Assembly: GCF_031143425.1 (NCBI RefSeq)
Contig: NC_090441.1
Coordinates: forward strand, 219,910,928 to 219,974,927
Length of the DNA: 64,000 bases
Direction of reading: 5' to 3'
DNA from: Pleurodeles waltl
Lineage: Eukaryota > Chordata > Amphibia > Caudata > Salamandridae
The position numbers and the translations under genes are program-made. The notes beneath the pieces are model-generated. The model did no database searches and was not told where the DNA came from. It was given only the letters and a program-made list of their open reading frames with translations. Positions 21,848 through 33,720 of the stretch are shown piece by piece; position 1 is the stretch's first letter; each line of letters opens with the position of its first letter.

Positions 21848-23326
21848 AGATGTGTGCTGTACAATACCTTTTCTTGTGGTTTATTTAATAAACTATAATG
21901 TTGTTCCAGTTATATAACAACCAGGACTATGCACAAGGTGCACCTGACAAATGATTCTTCTTTTAATAATGCCATTGATTTCTGAATATAGGCAGTATGA
22001 TTGTTTCCAAGATCATGTTTAAAAAATATCACTGCTAATACATTTCTCTCAATGCAGTGACATAACCTGATGTACTAAGGAAAAACGCTCATGCATGTTA
22101 AAAAAGCACACTTTTTTAAAGTTTTCAGAGACGCTTATCATGTCTCTACATGTCTAGTGCAAGATGTCTTTAAAACTAAAGGTGTTCCCAAAGTTAAGTT
22201 GGCTAGGACTGTCGCTTAGGCTCTCATTATTCTAATGAGACTACTGGATTTTGAGCGGCAAGATCGTCCACGGTGTGGGAGACTGAGTTTGACCCACTGT
22301 GGGTGACGCCTGTTGCTCTAAATCCGGGTTTTGCTCCGGCTAACTAGCAGTGCCTCATCTCTCCCGAAAGGTAGAGATGATTGGGCAGCCGAGCGCATGA
22401 CATATCATGCTTCTCAGGGAAGTCACCGGTTCTCTCATTCGCAATCCAGTCTCATATATAAATGAGGTATGAAAGCAGTATAAGTTTTAAAAACTGGTTT
22501 AACATTTTAGATAGCAAAGCGTGAGCTGCAATAACCAGAATGACACAACATAACAATATTAAAATGGTGACGATGAGAGTGAAGCATAAGAATAATGCTA
22601 TCATATTGCCACTAAAGTCGATGGACTATTTTCTATCTGAATCATAGTTTGAGCACAGCATGTTAAGCTCTAATCCTACCTTTCAGGTTCCCCCGGGAGA
22701 ACATCAACCCTCATACCTCAGCAAAGGCCTGTAGTCTGCGTTAGCATCTGCAACGAAGCATTCAGCATATAGATGTGGTTTCCTGGCTGGAATCTCCCTC
22801 TTAACGTGTAATGGGACTAGGAAGTGCTTTTATAATAACATAGTTGATATTCTAAGAAAATGTCCTTACGTAAGGATGTGTATTTTCTACGAATGTTGGA
22901 GACTATACGTCTACCACGTTCACCGACACTACCAAACTGTAGCCTTGACTGAAGCACAAAGTGATCAAGAATGTCTTGTTTGAGAACACAGTGCTGGGCT
23001 AAGCAAAACAGTTAGATAGAAGAAATTAAAACAAGACCGTAAAACTGGTTATTGTAAAAATAACAATGCGAAGCCAAATAAAATATATCTCGGTCAAAGT
23101 GCACAGCGGCCTAGTGTATTAAACTAACGTGCATGGAGCTATAGCTAAAATGGCTTTCCTATTACTTTAGTTAATGTGTAAATAAATTATGTGCATTTCA
23201 CAGTTTTCTGAATGTTCCTTCTCTGTCATGTGTACTGCATCCCAGTGCTGCTATTAACCAGGGGGCCACAATTAGAGGTCAAGAGGGCCACATGCGGCTC
23301 CCGGGCCGTACTTTGAGTATCCCTGG
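21848..23326. mobile_element. Probable hAT-type relic, right part, with hairpin cluster
   Basis: DNA that was contiguous with 15287-15690 before the LTR element inserted. It ends in tactttgagtatccctgg, the inverted counterpart of the left end, preceded by ggccacatgcggctcccggg, a style typical of hAT termini. No transposase frame remains. Assignment is tentative. Confidence 0.4.
22215..22440. other. Unidentified hairpin-rich segment
   Basis: At least four short, near-perfect stem-loops in ~200 bp: tctcatta/taatgaga (22222-22240), acccactgtgggt (22292-22304), catctct/agagatg (22356-22379) and gcatga/tcatgc (22395-22410). The look is of an RNA gene or RNA-derived SINE, but I could not match it to a family. 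Confidence 0.35.
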
Positions 23327-24016
23327 CACCCTTGCACCATGGTGCAAGGATGTCTGTGTTGGCGCTAGCTTTCCAATTGTGCACCAGCGCCGAGGAAAGT
23401 ACAGGGATGCGTTGATGTGCTGTAATTACGAGGCATCTCTGCACTTTCCTAATGGTGCAGTGCGTTGCAGCACGCTGGCTTGCAGCACTACGCTATGTCA
23501 TTTTCTTGAAAATATGGGCCCCAATCTATTACGATATTCAGACCGGACTTTATTTGTAAAAGAAACACCTAGGTTAGGCACAAAGTTAGAGAAATGTTTC
23601 TCTTTCTCAAGAGGTGCCACCCTTTTCAGTGGTGCCACACTGCACAGCACACATCCAATATGTGGAATGTTGTAGAAGTAGTCTAGGCATAGGGCTTTGT
23701 AGTGGAAATGTATAGTGCCAGTGCGAAGGACGTGCCAGGTATCATGCACACACGTGTGTGAATGTGTGCACATGGCACTGGGCAGCCTGCTTGTGTTCCA
23801 GCACAGAGAAGTGAGCGGCAGGAGGTCCCTTATCAGTAAACATGGATCTGTGCTGCTACCCCCCTTGCACAGAGCAGAGCTGTAATTCTGGTTGCTGTGC
23901 TGTGCTGGGCTGTGCTGTGCTGGGCTGTGCTCTGCTGTGCTGGGCTGTGCTGTGCTCTGCTGTGCTGTGCTGGGCTGTGCTGTGCTGTCTTGTTCTAAAA
24001 TGCAGTAAATCTGCCC
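23327..24016. mobile_element. MITE-like relics
   Basis: Contains self-complementary words such as ttgcaccatggtgcaa (23332-23347) and a probable terminus cttgaaaatatgggcccc ending about 23522. At 24002-24016 lies gcagtaaatctgcccc, the same kind of end as the 9190-10134 MITE. The partners of these ends could not be fixed, so at least two partial elements are likely. Confidence 0.4.
23897..23991. repeat. TGTGC/TGGGC microsatellite
   Basis: About 19 pentamers, mainly tgtgc with interspersed tgggc and tctgc, in a simple tandem array. Confidence 0.9.
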
Positions 24017-24382
24017 CACAATGTGTCCACCTTGAGTGATTTACCTGAAGCTCAGAGTATCAAGGGTACCAAACATGGGGCCTGCGGGTGCCCTGCAGAG
24101 CAGGAACACTCCCCAAAGCTCTTAGTAAATGAATTATTTGTGATGCCCCGTTTACCTTTGACCCCCACCTGCACCCTGGGGTTTTCATAAATCCTGACAT
24201 TCTGGGGCTCATGCAATGCACATTCATTAGAGAGTTTAACATTAGTACATGAAGTATCCTCTCCCTGCTCGAGGGATCTGCCAAGACCTTCCAGACCCAC
24301 AGAAGACAAACTTACTACATTTCAGCCAACTTTCCTGAGGATTCACTGAACCTGCCACGGGATTAGCAAAGGCGCACTGTTC
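24017..24382. other. Unassigned DNA
   Basis: No gene or repeat recognised between the microsatellite and the 28-bp array. Confidence 0.5.
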
Positions 24383-25052
24383 ACCCCTCTTTAGGTGCAC
24401 CCCACTGTTCACCCCTCTTTAGGTGCGCCCCACTGTTCACCCCTCTTTAGGTGCGCCCCACTGTTCAACCCTCTTTAGGTGCGCCCCACTGTTCACCCCT
24501 CCTTAGCTGCGCCCCACTGTTCACCCCTCCTTAGATGCGCCCCACTGTTCACCCCTCTTTAGGTGCGCCCCACTGTTCACCCCTCCTTAGGTGCGCCCCA
24601 CTGTTCACCCCTCCTTAGGTGCGCCCCACTGTTCACCCCTCTTTAGGTGCACCCCACTGTTCACCCCTCCTTAGCTGCGCCCCACTGTTCACCCATCCTT
24701 AGGTGCGCCCCACTGTTCACCCCTCTTTAGGTGCGCCCCAATGTTCCCCCCTCCTTAGGTGCGCCCCTCTGTTCACCCCTCCTTAGGTGCGCCCTCTGTT
24801 CACCCCTCGTTACGTGCGCCCCACTGTTCACCCCTCCTTAGGTGCGCCCCACTGTTCACCCCTCCTTAGGTGTGCCCCACTGTTCACCCCTCTTTAGCTG
24901 CACCCCACTGTTCACCCCTCCTTATGTGCGCCCCACTGTTCACCCTTCCTTAGGTGCGCCCCACTGTTCACCCCTCCTTATGTGCGCCCCACTGTTCACC
25001 CTTCCTTAGGTGCGCCCCACTGTTCACCCCTCCTTAGGTGCGCCCCTCTGTT
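24383..25052. repeat. 28-bp minisatellite
   Basis: About 24 copies of a unit reading gcgccccactgttcacccct then ctttaggt, with cctt/cttt and minor variants. The last unit ends ctgttaacc, then the sequence becomes unique-looking. Confidence 0.95.
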
Positions 25053-26300
25053 AACCTAAACATGAGAAGTATCTGCCAAGTGTCCTGCAAACGTGTCAAA
25101 CAGAGGCAGATGTGTAGACAATGTAGAAATTCAGCTTTCCAAGTCTCGAGCTGTCTTACATCCGAGCTGCACCTGCCAACATCTGGTTACATCAAAGGGA
25201 GGGAAGGCGGTCCAGTGAAGATCCCTGGACAGCCCCCCGGGTCACTGGGGTCAGCGGCTCTCTCTGGATTAAGATGCAAATAGTCCTGATGGACTTAAAA
25301 TGAGAAGTGTCACATCTGTGCACACCTGGCCCCCGCCTGACACATCTGCACTGAGCCTCCTGTGTGACCCCCCCCCCAGGGACGCCCTGTGAGTTTTTAT
25401 GAACATTAATTACAACTTGTTCTTCAGGCGAAGTTAATGAAACCTTCCAGTTGAACTCGTGCTCCCACGTGACAATCGAACATTTGAAGTTTAATTTTGT
25501 GCTAAAAAGGGCTGATGCCTTTGGTGTGAGATGGCTGTGGCCACGATGCTGTTGTGACAGGTGCTTGTGAGCAGTAATTCTTGGTAAAGAAACCACGAGC
25601 CGGGCAGCTCTGCTCTGGGAGGAAGGGCTGCTCCGGAGGGCCTCTGAGCTGCAGGGTGGTGTGGTGTGTGTGTGTGTGTGTGTGGGGGAGGGGGGGGATT
25701 GTGTGTGTTTGTCACTTGTCACGTTCTCACTGCTGTTGCAAAGCTCTTGTGGTTGGGACCCGTGGGAGCCACCTGCCTCTGAGCGCAGTGTACCCCCGGC
25801 CCCCCACATCCTGCCCCAGATCACAGGCTCCCCACTTCTCCCTTCACATGTCTGTGGTCTCTGCAGGATGTGAGCCACACAGGGCGCTGAGAAGAGTTAC
25901 TCAGAGCAGCTGCCAAGCGCCTCCTTGAAGTCTCCGAATGAGTAACGAGGCGCTCTCTTCTCATGAAGGCTCTCGTCAGACAAGTTTCCACTTTCCTCTT
26001 TGAGTTTTATTTTTATACCTGGCTGAGGCCCTGATGGAAGCCTCACATCCGCCCAGGTGCTCTTATCGCCGGGTCACAAAAGGGGGCGCAGGTGGCCCCA
26101 CTGCCTATTTTGAGGCGCCACATGTGGGAGCACATGTCATGTTCTATTTATACATGTATGACATCTCAACAAAACGAGGCCAGATAAATTTCCACTTCAC
26201 TAATGTGACATTTTATGCACAATGTTTTTATAAAGCTCACCTCATGACAAATAGATGACATATTGGTACCACTTGCACCCACTTTTACAGAGACTTTACT
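25053..26300. other. Unique-looking non-repetitive DNA, possible regulatory sequence
   Basis: No transposon hallmark. Between about 25395 and 25580 there are several homeodomain-like cores (attaatta at 25405-25412, gttaatga about 25433, tttaatttt about 25490, gtaatt about 25574) and a CACGTG E-box at 25466-25471. This composition is common in vertebrate non-coding regulatory DNA, but nothing here proves function. A (GT)n/poly-G tract lies at 25657-25698. No convincing exon was found. Confidence 0.35.
25657..25698. repeat. GT microsatellite with poly-G end
   Basis: A gtgtg run of about ten dinucleotides followed by ggggg stretches. Confidence 0.9.
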
Positions 26301-26315
26301 GTGTTTGGAAATACT

Positions 26316-27433
26316 ATGGGCCTTATTTATACTTTTTGGTGCAAAACTGCACTAACGCAGTTTTGCACCAAAAAGTTTTGCACCGGCTTGCACCATTTTA
26401 TAGCACCAGCTGGGCACCATATTTATGGAAAGGTGCAAGCCGGTGCATAGGGTGGGCTAGCGTAGGTTAGAGCCAAAATAAATGACTCTAACCAGATTAG
26501 CGTCATTTTTTGACGCTAAGGGGCATATTTATACTCTGTTTGCACCGAATGTGCGTCAACAATTTTGGCGCACTTTCGGCGGAACCCCTGCCCCATATTT
26601 ATATTTTGACACCCGACCCCACGGATGTCAAAATTCCACTATATCCGTCATTTTTTGGAAGGGGGAAACTGCCTTGCGTTAATGATATGCAAGGTGAGCG
26701 TTCCCTTAAAAAAAATGACTTTAAAGTCCGTGCGCCTTATTTAAACCCCAATGTCATTTTGACATACAGGAGGGGGTGGGCCTTAAAAAACGGCCACAGC
26801 CTGTTGTGCGCCGTTTTTTAACACCTGGGTTAGGGCAGGTGTTAAGGTATCTGTGCGCTCGGAAGGAGCCCAGAGGTGCCCTCCCCTTCCCCCAGGGGTA
26901 CCCCTTGCCACCCTCGCCCATCCCTGGAGGACACCCATGGATTGGGGGACCCAACCTAGGGAAGTAAAGGTAAGTTCAGGTAAGTATTTTTTACGTTTTT
27001 TTTTAGTGGCATAGGGGGGCCTATTCTGGGCCCCCCTACATGCCACTGTGCCCAGTGACCATGCCCAGGGGACAGAAGTCCCCTGGGCATGGCCATTGGG
27101 CAAGGGGACATGACTCCTGTCTTTACTAAGACAGGAGTCATGTCAATGGGGGTTGTGCGTCAAAAAATGGCGCAAGTCCGGTTTGAGGCCAGATTTTTGC
27201 CTCAGACCTGACTTGCACCTTTTTTTTGACGCACAACCCCCATTTTCCCCTACGCCGGCGCTGCCTGGTGTGAGTAATTTTTTTTTAGTCAGACCAGTCT
27301 GCAGCACCAGCTAACGTCATTCCAAAAATATGGCGCCCGCATGGTGCGTTGGAATGGCGTTAGCCGGCGGTAACATTTTTGACTTACAACTGCGTTGGCG
27401 CAGTTGTGCGTCAAAAAGTAAAAAAAAAGGCCC
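26316..27433. mobile_element. Nested hairpin-rich MITEs, first copy
   Basis: The outer ends gggccttatttatacttttt and agtaaaaaaaaggccc are inverted partners. From 26520 a second start, ggggcatatttatactctg, is preceded by TAA (26517-26519), and TAA also follows the right end (27434-27436). The inside is a chain of long imperfect hairpins: gtaggggggcc/ggcccccctac-type arms near 27010-27040, cccaggggac/gtcccctggg (27064-27089), catgactcctgt/acaggagtcatg (27108-27140) and gttgtgcgtc/gacgcacaac (27151-27236). No protein coding. Confidence 0.65.
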
Positions 27434-27436
27434 TAA

Positions 27437-28225
27437 GAGGCATATTTATACTCTGTTTGCACCGAATTAGCGTCTTTTTTTTTTTTTACTCTAATTCGGT
27501 GGAAAACTAACTCCATATTTATACTTTGGTGCTAGACCCGTCTAGCGCCAAATTTATAGAGTTAAAGTCATTTTTTGGAAGCGGAAACCTACCTTGCCTT
27601 AATGAGATGCAGCGCAAAAAATGACTCTATGGCCTTAACACCATATTTATATTCCCGTGCAAAAATGGTGCAAGGAAGGGAGGGGGGGGTCAAAAAATGG
27701 TGCAAAGCTTGCTTTGCCACATTTTTTAACGCCTGGGTCAGCAGGCGTTAGGGGACCTGTGGGCCTATTTCCATTGTGGAACACCATGGAATAGGCCCAC
27801 AGGTGCCGTCCCCAGGACCCAGGGGCACCCCCACCCACACCAGAGGGACTGCAGAGGATGGGGGACACCATCTCAGGTAAGTACAGGTAGGATTGCATTT
27901 AATTTTTGAAAGTGCCATAGGGGGCCCTGGAATAGGCCCCCATACATGGCACAGGGTGCCATGGTCATGCCCAGGGGACCCTTGTCCCCTGTGCTGGCTA
28001 TTGGGGTGGTGGGCATGACTCCTGCCTTTTCTAATGCAGGAGTCATGTGGTATGGTAGTTTTAGCGTAAAAAAATTACGCTAATCTGGTTAGAGTTATTT
28101 ATTTTGACTCTAACCTGCCTAACATAATTTTTTCGGTGCAAAACCCCCTTCTTCCATACCGCCAGCCCCACTCGGCTAATGTCATTTTTTTTTATGCTAG
28201 CCTACCCTTTGCACCCCTAGGTTTG
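27437..28225. mobile_element. Hairpin-rich MITE, second related copy
   Basis: Starts gaggcatatttatactctgt directly after the shared TAA. It follows the same order of blocks as 26520-27433: 'tttttggaag' block, 'acgcctgggtcagcaggcgt' hairpin, 'ggtaagtacaggta' block, 'ccatagggggcc' hairpin, catgactcctg/caggagtcatg hairpin, and inverted 'gcgtaa/ttacgc' words. Sequence has diverged but hairpins are kept. The right end is not clear. Confidence 0.6.
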
Positions 28226-29213
28226 TAATATTATTAATGTAAAAGTGAATTAAAGATGTGGACTGACCGAAGAAAAAGACAATTCTGGATGTGGAATCTG
28301 AGATAAGGAGGTACATTAAAGACGCTTGTGTAATAAGGGAACAACTTTCACAAACAAGCCCCTAGTGGAGGGGTCATACCCGTCATGTGGGTGTAACTGG
28401 AATGTAACATAATGTGAACCATTTCATGCTCAATAAGTCTACAAACAGGAGTGTATTTTGGAGGCACCTGGGGTCCAGCTCTGCTCTCACTTTTGTTGGG
28501 AGCCGGGAAGTATGCTGCTCCCCACACAGCAGAAGCCAGCATGAGCCATGGGGTCTTGGGGCTCTCCTGAAGCCCCCAAGAAAAACAAATGCTCTGGAGG
28601 CCTACGTGGCACCTGCGAACTCAATGTTTAATCAATTTGTGACTGCATCAAAAGGCAGCTGTGGACTCCTGATCAGATGGGCCTGAAGCACAAGAGTAGT
28701 TTAACATTTAAATGTTCTCCTTGTAGCGATTCAGCGAGTGCGGGGGCACCATAGTATTCTAAACTATTCTCGAGTTCGCCAGCAGGGTGGACCTCTCCAC
28801 AGGAGAGTTAAACTGGTGACCCTAAGAGTCTGGGATTTTCTTGAGCGGCTTGGGGGTCTCCTGCTGTTAGGGTTTTAGGGTGTTCTTGCAACATCTTGAC
28901 AGTAAATGAACATCTAATGCTCATATCTTATTCACTGCTGTGCTTCGCTACCATGAAAGAGTCAAGTGACACAATGGACTAAAGGTTGTGGACTTCTCAC
29001 CTGGGAAACGCCCACATCCTTCCTGACTAACGCACCACTTTATTCTACTGGGAGTGTTGTGTGCAGGGCCTGGCCAGAGGCAGTGTGCAGTGAGAGGTTA
29101 CGAATGGAGGCCTGGCCCTTGCCCAATGTTGTGCAGGGCTGAAGGCCATGTGAAGCCAGAGGTTCGGAGCCCACGGCACCTCTGACGAGGAGTACGGCTG
29201 TGGTCAGCTACGT
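28226..29213. other. Unassigned DNA
   Basis: I recognise no gene, tandem repeat or element termini here. Short open frames have no recognisable features. Confidence 0.5.
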
Positions 29214-29472
29214 ATTGGGAGGCCTATCATATCATCTATTGGGTGCTTGCTAAAAATACTTCGAAGTACATTGATTACTTCTTAAGGCCATTAGTGAAGC
29301 ATTAACCTTCTTACATACAGCACACGTCGGTTTTTCTTAAGCACATATTTGATATTAGTTGGGAAGTAGATTTTTTGCTAATGACATTGGATGTGTCTTC
29401 AGTTTACACCAGCGTTGAACACGCTGACAGATTAAGAGCAGCCAAACACTTTTTGAGGTCTAGACCATAATA
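29214..29472 (+). pseudogene. Penelope-like element RT, first fragment
   Basis: The translation gives GRPIISSIG, SKYIDYFLRPLVK, a stop (taa) where Ser is usual, PSYIQHT, then the motif A region LLMTLDVSSVYTSVEHAD. These are characteristic of Penelope-like RTs, where motif A reads (T)LDVxSLYTxIPH. The fragment ends with stop codons at about 29466. It runs into an array that starts from the next conserved RT motif. Two or more lesions show it is dead. Confidence 0.85.
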
Positions 29473-29529
29473 ATGTACTTTTTAATATCTTCATATGCAA
29501 CAGTGACTGGTTCAGGCAAAGAACGAGGG

Positions 29530-30466
29530 CAGCCTTCAGCACTTGTTTTACCCCCAGTTATGCCATGGGCACTTGTTTCACCCTCAGCTATGTCATGGGC
29601 ACTGGTGTCACCCTCAGCTATGCCACGGGCACTTGCTTCACCCTCCGCTATGCCATGGGCACTTGTTTCACCCTCTGCTATGCCATGGGCACTTGTTTCG
29701 CTCTCAGCTATGCCCTGAGCACTTGATTCACCCTCAGCTATGCCATGGGCACTTGTTTCAACCTCAGCTATGCCATGGGCACTTGTTTCAACCTCAGCTA
29801 TGTCATGGGCACTTGTTTCCCCCTCAGCTATGTCATGGGCACTTGTTTCACACTCAGGTATGTCATGGGCACTTGTTTCACACTCAGGTATGTCATGGGC
29901 ACTTGTTTCACCCCCAGCTATGCCATGGGCACTTGTTTCACCCTCAGCTATGCCATGGGCACTTGTTTCACCCTCAGCTATGCCATGGGCACTTGTTTCA
30001 ACCTCAACTATGCCATGGGCACTTGTTTCACACTCAGGTATGCCATGGGCACTTGTTTCACCCTCAGCTATGTCATGGGCATTTGTTTCACCCTCAGCTA
30101 TGCCATGGGCACTTGTTTCGCTCTCAGGTATGCCAAGAGCACTTGTTTCACCCCCAGCTATGCCATGGGCACTTGTTTCACCCTCAGCTATGTCATGGGC
30201 ACTTATTTCACACTCAGGTATGTCATGGGCACTTGTTTCACACTCAGGTATGCCATGGGCACTTGTTTCACCCTCAGCTATGTCATGGGCACTTATTTCA
30301 CACTCAGCTATGCCATGGGCACTTGTTTCACCCTCAGCTATGTCATGGGCACTTATTTCACACTCAGGTATGTCATGGGCACTTGTTTCACCCTCAGCTA
30401 TGCCCTGGGCACTTGTTTCACCCTCAGCTATGCCATGGGCACTTGTTTCACCCCCAGCTATGCTAA
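29530..30466 (+). repeat. 30-bp minisatellite derived from a Penelope RT motif
   Basis: About 31 copies of a 30-bp unit (atgggcacttgtttcaccct then cagctatgcc). In the frame of the flanking element each unit reads MGTCFTPSYA or a variant (TLSYA, TLRYV). This is the Penelope RT motif MGTxxAPSYAN, which is expected exactly at this place. The array is followed by NLHL in the same frame, so the motif was multiplied in place. Because 30 is a multiple of 3, four different frames stay open over the array; these are not genes. Confidence 0.93.
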
Positions 30467-30843
30467 TTTGCATTTGGTCTGAAGGGAGAAACAGGTGATC
30501 CATGGCACCCAGATCGAGGAATGGTCAGACCACATTATACTATGCCTGCGATACATAGATCACCTTTTCATGATATGGAAAGGTCCGAGAGGCTCAGCTG
30601 AGGGAACTGTGATGGAAATTAACAGAAATGATTCGAATCTCCAATTTACAGCTAACATTACTGAGACCGCTCTGGTCTTTTAAGATTTGGAAGTTATGAT
30701 AATTGATCGCAAACTGTGCACCAAAATACATACAGATAGTTTTTTATTCTATCAGTTTGAAGGCAAATATTCCATATGGTGAGCTCCTTTGGGCAAAGAG
30801 GAACACACTAATGATATGCTATATGCTAAAGCGATGGGGGGGC
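30467..30843 (+). pseudogene. Penelope-like element RT, second fragment
   Basis: Continues after the array: YANLHLV then a stop at 30480-30482 where Trp is expected, EEWSDHIILCLRYIDHLFMIWKG, where the catalytic motif should be YIDD and the last Asp is His, EINRNDSNLQFTANI, a stop at 30681-30683, DLEVMIIDRKLCTK, and, after a frame change, NIPYGELLWAKRN, which matches the conserved PYGQxLRxKRN motif. It is interrupted at about 30843 by the solo LTR and resumes at 33721. Confidence 0.85.
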
Positions 30844-33720
30844 TATGAGAAGCTGGCCTGGTTTGTAGTGGGTACCAGAGGTACTAACACCGTATACCAG
30901 GTCCAGTGATCCACCTTAGTGAAATGTAGTCAGTGTCTAGAAGCTTAGGCTGTCTAGATGTAGCTGTAGCAGAGCAGCCAAGGCTGAACTAGGAGACATG
31001 CAAAGCTCCTGCAATACCAATATAGTCTCATAGGTACTCACTCATAAGAAAGAAAATACTCAGTGTTACCAAAAATAAAGGTACTTTAGTTTAGTGACAA
31101 TGTGCCAAAAATATCTTAGAGGTTATACTCCATTAGGAGGTAAGTAAAATACATGAAATATACACAAGTAACCAAAACAGGTAATTAGACAGTCGTAAAA
31201 TAGTGCAAACAGTGTAAAACACAATAGGTTGCAATGGGCCTGGGGGAACACAAACCATATACTAAAATAGTGGAATGTGAATGTCACCTTCCCACCTAGG
31301 CATGTGTAGTGTGTAGAGGGGTGCTGGGAGTGTAAGATAACACCAAACGTAAGTAAAATACCCCACCCCAGAACCCAGGAAAGCAGGAGTAAAGTACAGG
31401 AAGTTTCCCCAGAACCCACTAGGAGTCGTGGTAAAGGATTATGCAAAAACCAAACAAGACTGCAAAGCACTGAAGACAGATTCCTGAACCTGAAGACGTG
31501 TGGAGAGGGGGCACCAAGTCCAAGAGTTGCTGAAGTGTCCGGGGGGGCAGGAAGAAAATGCTGAAAATGCACCAATCAAGACAGCTACGGGTTCCTATTT
31601 GGTGCAGGAGAAGTCACACGTCGTGCAGAAGGATGCAGGCTGGTTTTCGTCTTGGGATTCCACCAACAAGCCTTGGCTCACGCAAGGGTCGCAGTTGGTG
31701 GGAAAACAGCACTACCCGGGCCCAGGAGGGAGATGGAGGTCTCCACTTAGGATGAGGAGAGCGAGGAGGCTCTCAGCAGTTCACAGAGCCCTCTGAAGAC
31801 CAGGCAGCACCCACAGGAGTCCCTGAACATGGTTTCAAGGAAGTTGCAAATGGTGGTCATTGCAGCACTACACAAAAGGGTACCACGCTGCCGGAGAACA
31901 ACTCAGGGAGTTGAGCATCGCAGGAAGTAGTGCTGGGGACCTGGGCTATGCTGGGCACAAAGAATGATTTGGAGAAGCACACAGAAGCCCTTGGAGCTGC
32001 AATGCACATGGTGCACAGGTGTGCTGGCACAGGGAGGCAAGGTCTTAACTCCACCAAATTTGGACACTCAGACCTTTTAACAGTCAGGGTCACTTTGATC
32101 TATGACCTGTGTTTCAAGGACCACGCTCGTCACAATGAGAGGGGGCCCAGGGTACTGTTTGTAGCTGCAGAAAGGTGCCTGCTGGAGCAGGTGAGTGACT
32201 CCTTCACCCCACAGGAGATTCCTTTGGTTCTTCTAGGGCAGACTGAAGAAGGACAGTCCTCAGAGCATGCACCACCTGGAAACTGTTGGAAAGGCTGGCA
32301 GGAGCTGGAGCTACAAGGTCCCAGATGTGGCGGTTGCTGTTGCAGTTTTTCAGAGTTCCTGGAGCAGTCAGCGGTCGATCAGTGGCAGAAGATGAAGAGA
32401 GGGATGCAGAGGATTCCTGGTGGAATCTTGCAAATCAAAATCTGAGGAAACACCCACAGGAGAGACCCTAAATATCCCTTAGAGGGGGATTGGTCCCCTA
32501 ACCAGGTATGGACCTATCAGGAGGGGTCTCTGACGTCACCTGCTGGAACTGGCCATTCAAATGCTCCTAGGGTGCCCTGACACCTTGGGATTCAAGATGG
32601 CTAATGCATGGGACACTCTGGAGGAGGACTGGGCACCCCTGGGGTGGTGATGGACAGGAGAGTGGTCACTCCACTTTCCTTTGTCCAGTTTCACGCCAGA
32701 GTAGGGACTGGAGGTTCCTGAACTGGTGTAGACTGGATTATGCACTATGTGTGCCCTTCAAAGCATTTCCAGAGGCTCTGGGTGGCGACCCCTCCCATGC
32801 CTGTCACACCTATTTCCAAAGGGAGAGGGTGTAACACCCCTGTCCCAAAGGAAATGCCTTGTTCTGCCTTCCTGGGATTGGGCTGCCCAAGCCCCAGGAG
32901 AGCAGAAGCCTGTCTGTGAGGTGACAGCAGCTGGGGCTGCCTGGAAAACCTCAGAATGCTGGTGTGGCAGTACTGGGGTGCCACTGTGGTGCCCTCAGAG
33001 TGCATGGAATCTGACAACCAATGCTAGAATCATCATTGGGGTTCAATTTCCATTTCTTAGACACCTTACATGGCCATATTTGAGTTGCCATTGTGAAACT
33101 ACATGTATGTATTGACCTATATGTAGTGCACCCTTCAAATGGCGTCCCGCACTCACGAAGTCTGGGAAAATGGGCCTGGATGACATGGAGGCATCTCTGC
33201 TATTGCAGGGGTGCCCTCACATACAGTAACTTTGCACCTAGCCTTCAGGGCTGAAGGTTAGATGTATAGGTGACTTATACGTTACCTGGTGCAATGAAAA
33301 TGGCTGTGTAAATAATGCACACACTATTTCTCACAGGCTGCAGTGGCAGTCCTGAAGAAGTGTTTGTATAAGCTCCTTATGGGTGGCAAAAGAAATGCTG
33401 CAGCCCATAAGGATCTCTTGGAACCCCATTGCCCTGGGTATCTGTGTACCATATACTAGAGACTTATAAGGGGGGGTCCAGTATACCAATTTGGAGTGGA
33501 ATACTGGGCTACCAGTATGTAAGTGCATATTTGGAATCAGAGAGAGCATAAGCACTGGAGTTCTGGTTAGCAGGACTCCAGTGACACAGTCAAGCATACT
33601 GACAACACATATAGGCCACAAACTATGAATACTGGGGTCCTGGTTAGCAGGATCCCAGTGAGACAGCAAAAACACACTTGCAAACACTTACAAACAGGCC
33701 AAAAATGACACTTTCCTACA
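30844..33720 (-). mobile_element. Solo LTR of a Gmr1-like element inserted in the Penelope element
   Basis: 2877 bp, a diverged relative of the LTRs at 37039, 44662, 50765 and 54578. It starts tatgagaagctggcctgg (expected tgtaggagg start) and ends ctttcctaca. It shares the internal landmarks gcagagcagc, aaaaataaaggtacttta, tgacgtcacctgctgg (32531) and the terminal gcactgg..cagtga words. Flanks are GGGGC (30839-30843) and GGGAC (33721-33725), a 5-bp duplication with one mismatch. No internal region remains, so it arose by recombination between two LTRs. Orientation is taken from the complete elements. Confidence 0.85.

Noticed and set aside
23226..26000. Possible host exons among short frames near the unique-looking DNA
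   Set aside because: No splice-site-bounded frame with a recognisable domain, and several lie in minisatellite or MITE sequence.
29460..30503. Long open frames over the 30-bp array, including a 347-codon minus frame
   Set aside because: A 30-bp unit keeps frames open automatically. Only the frame giving MGTCFTPSYA relates to a real protein motif.
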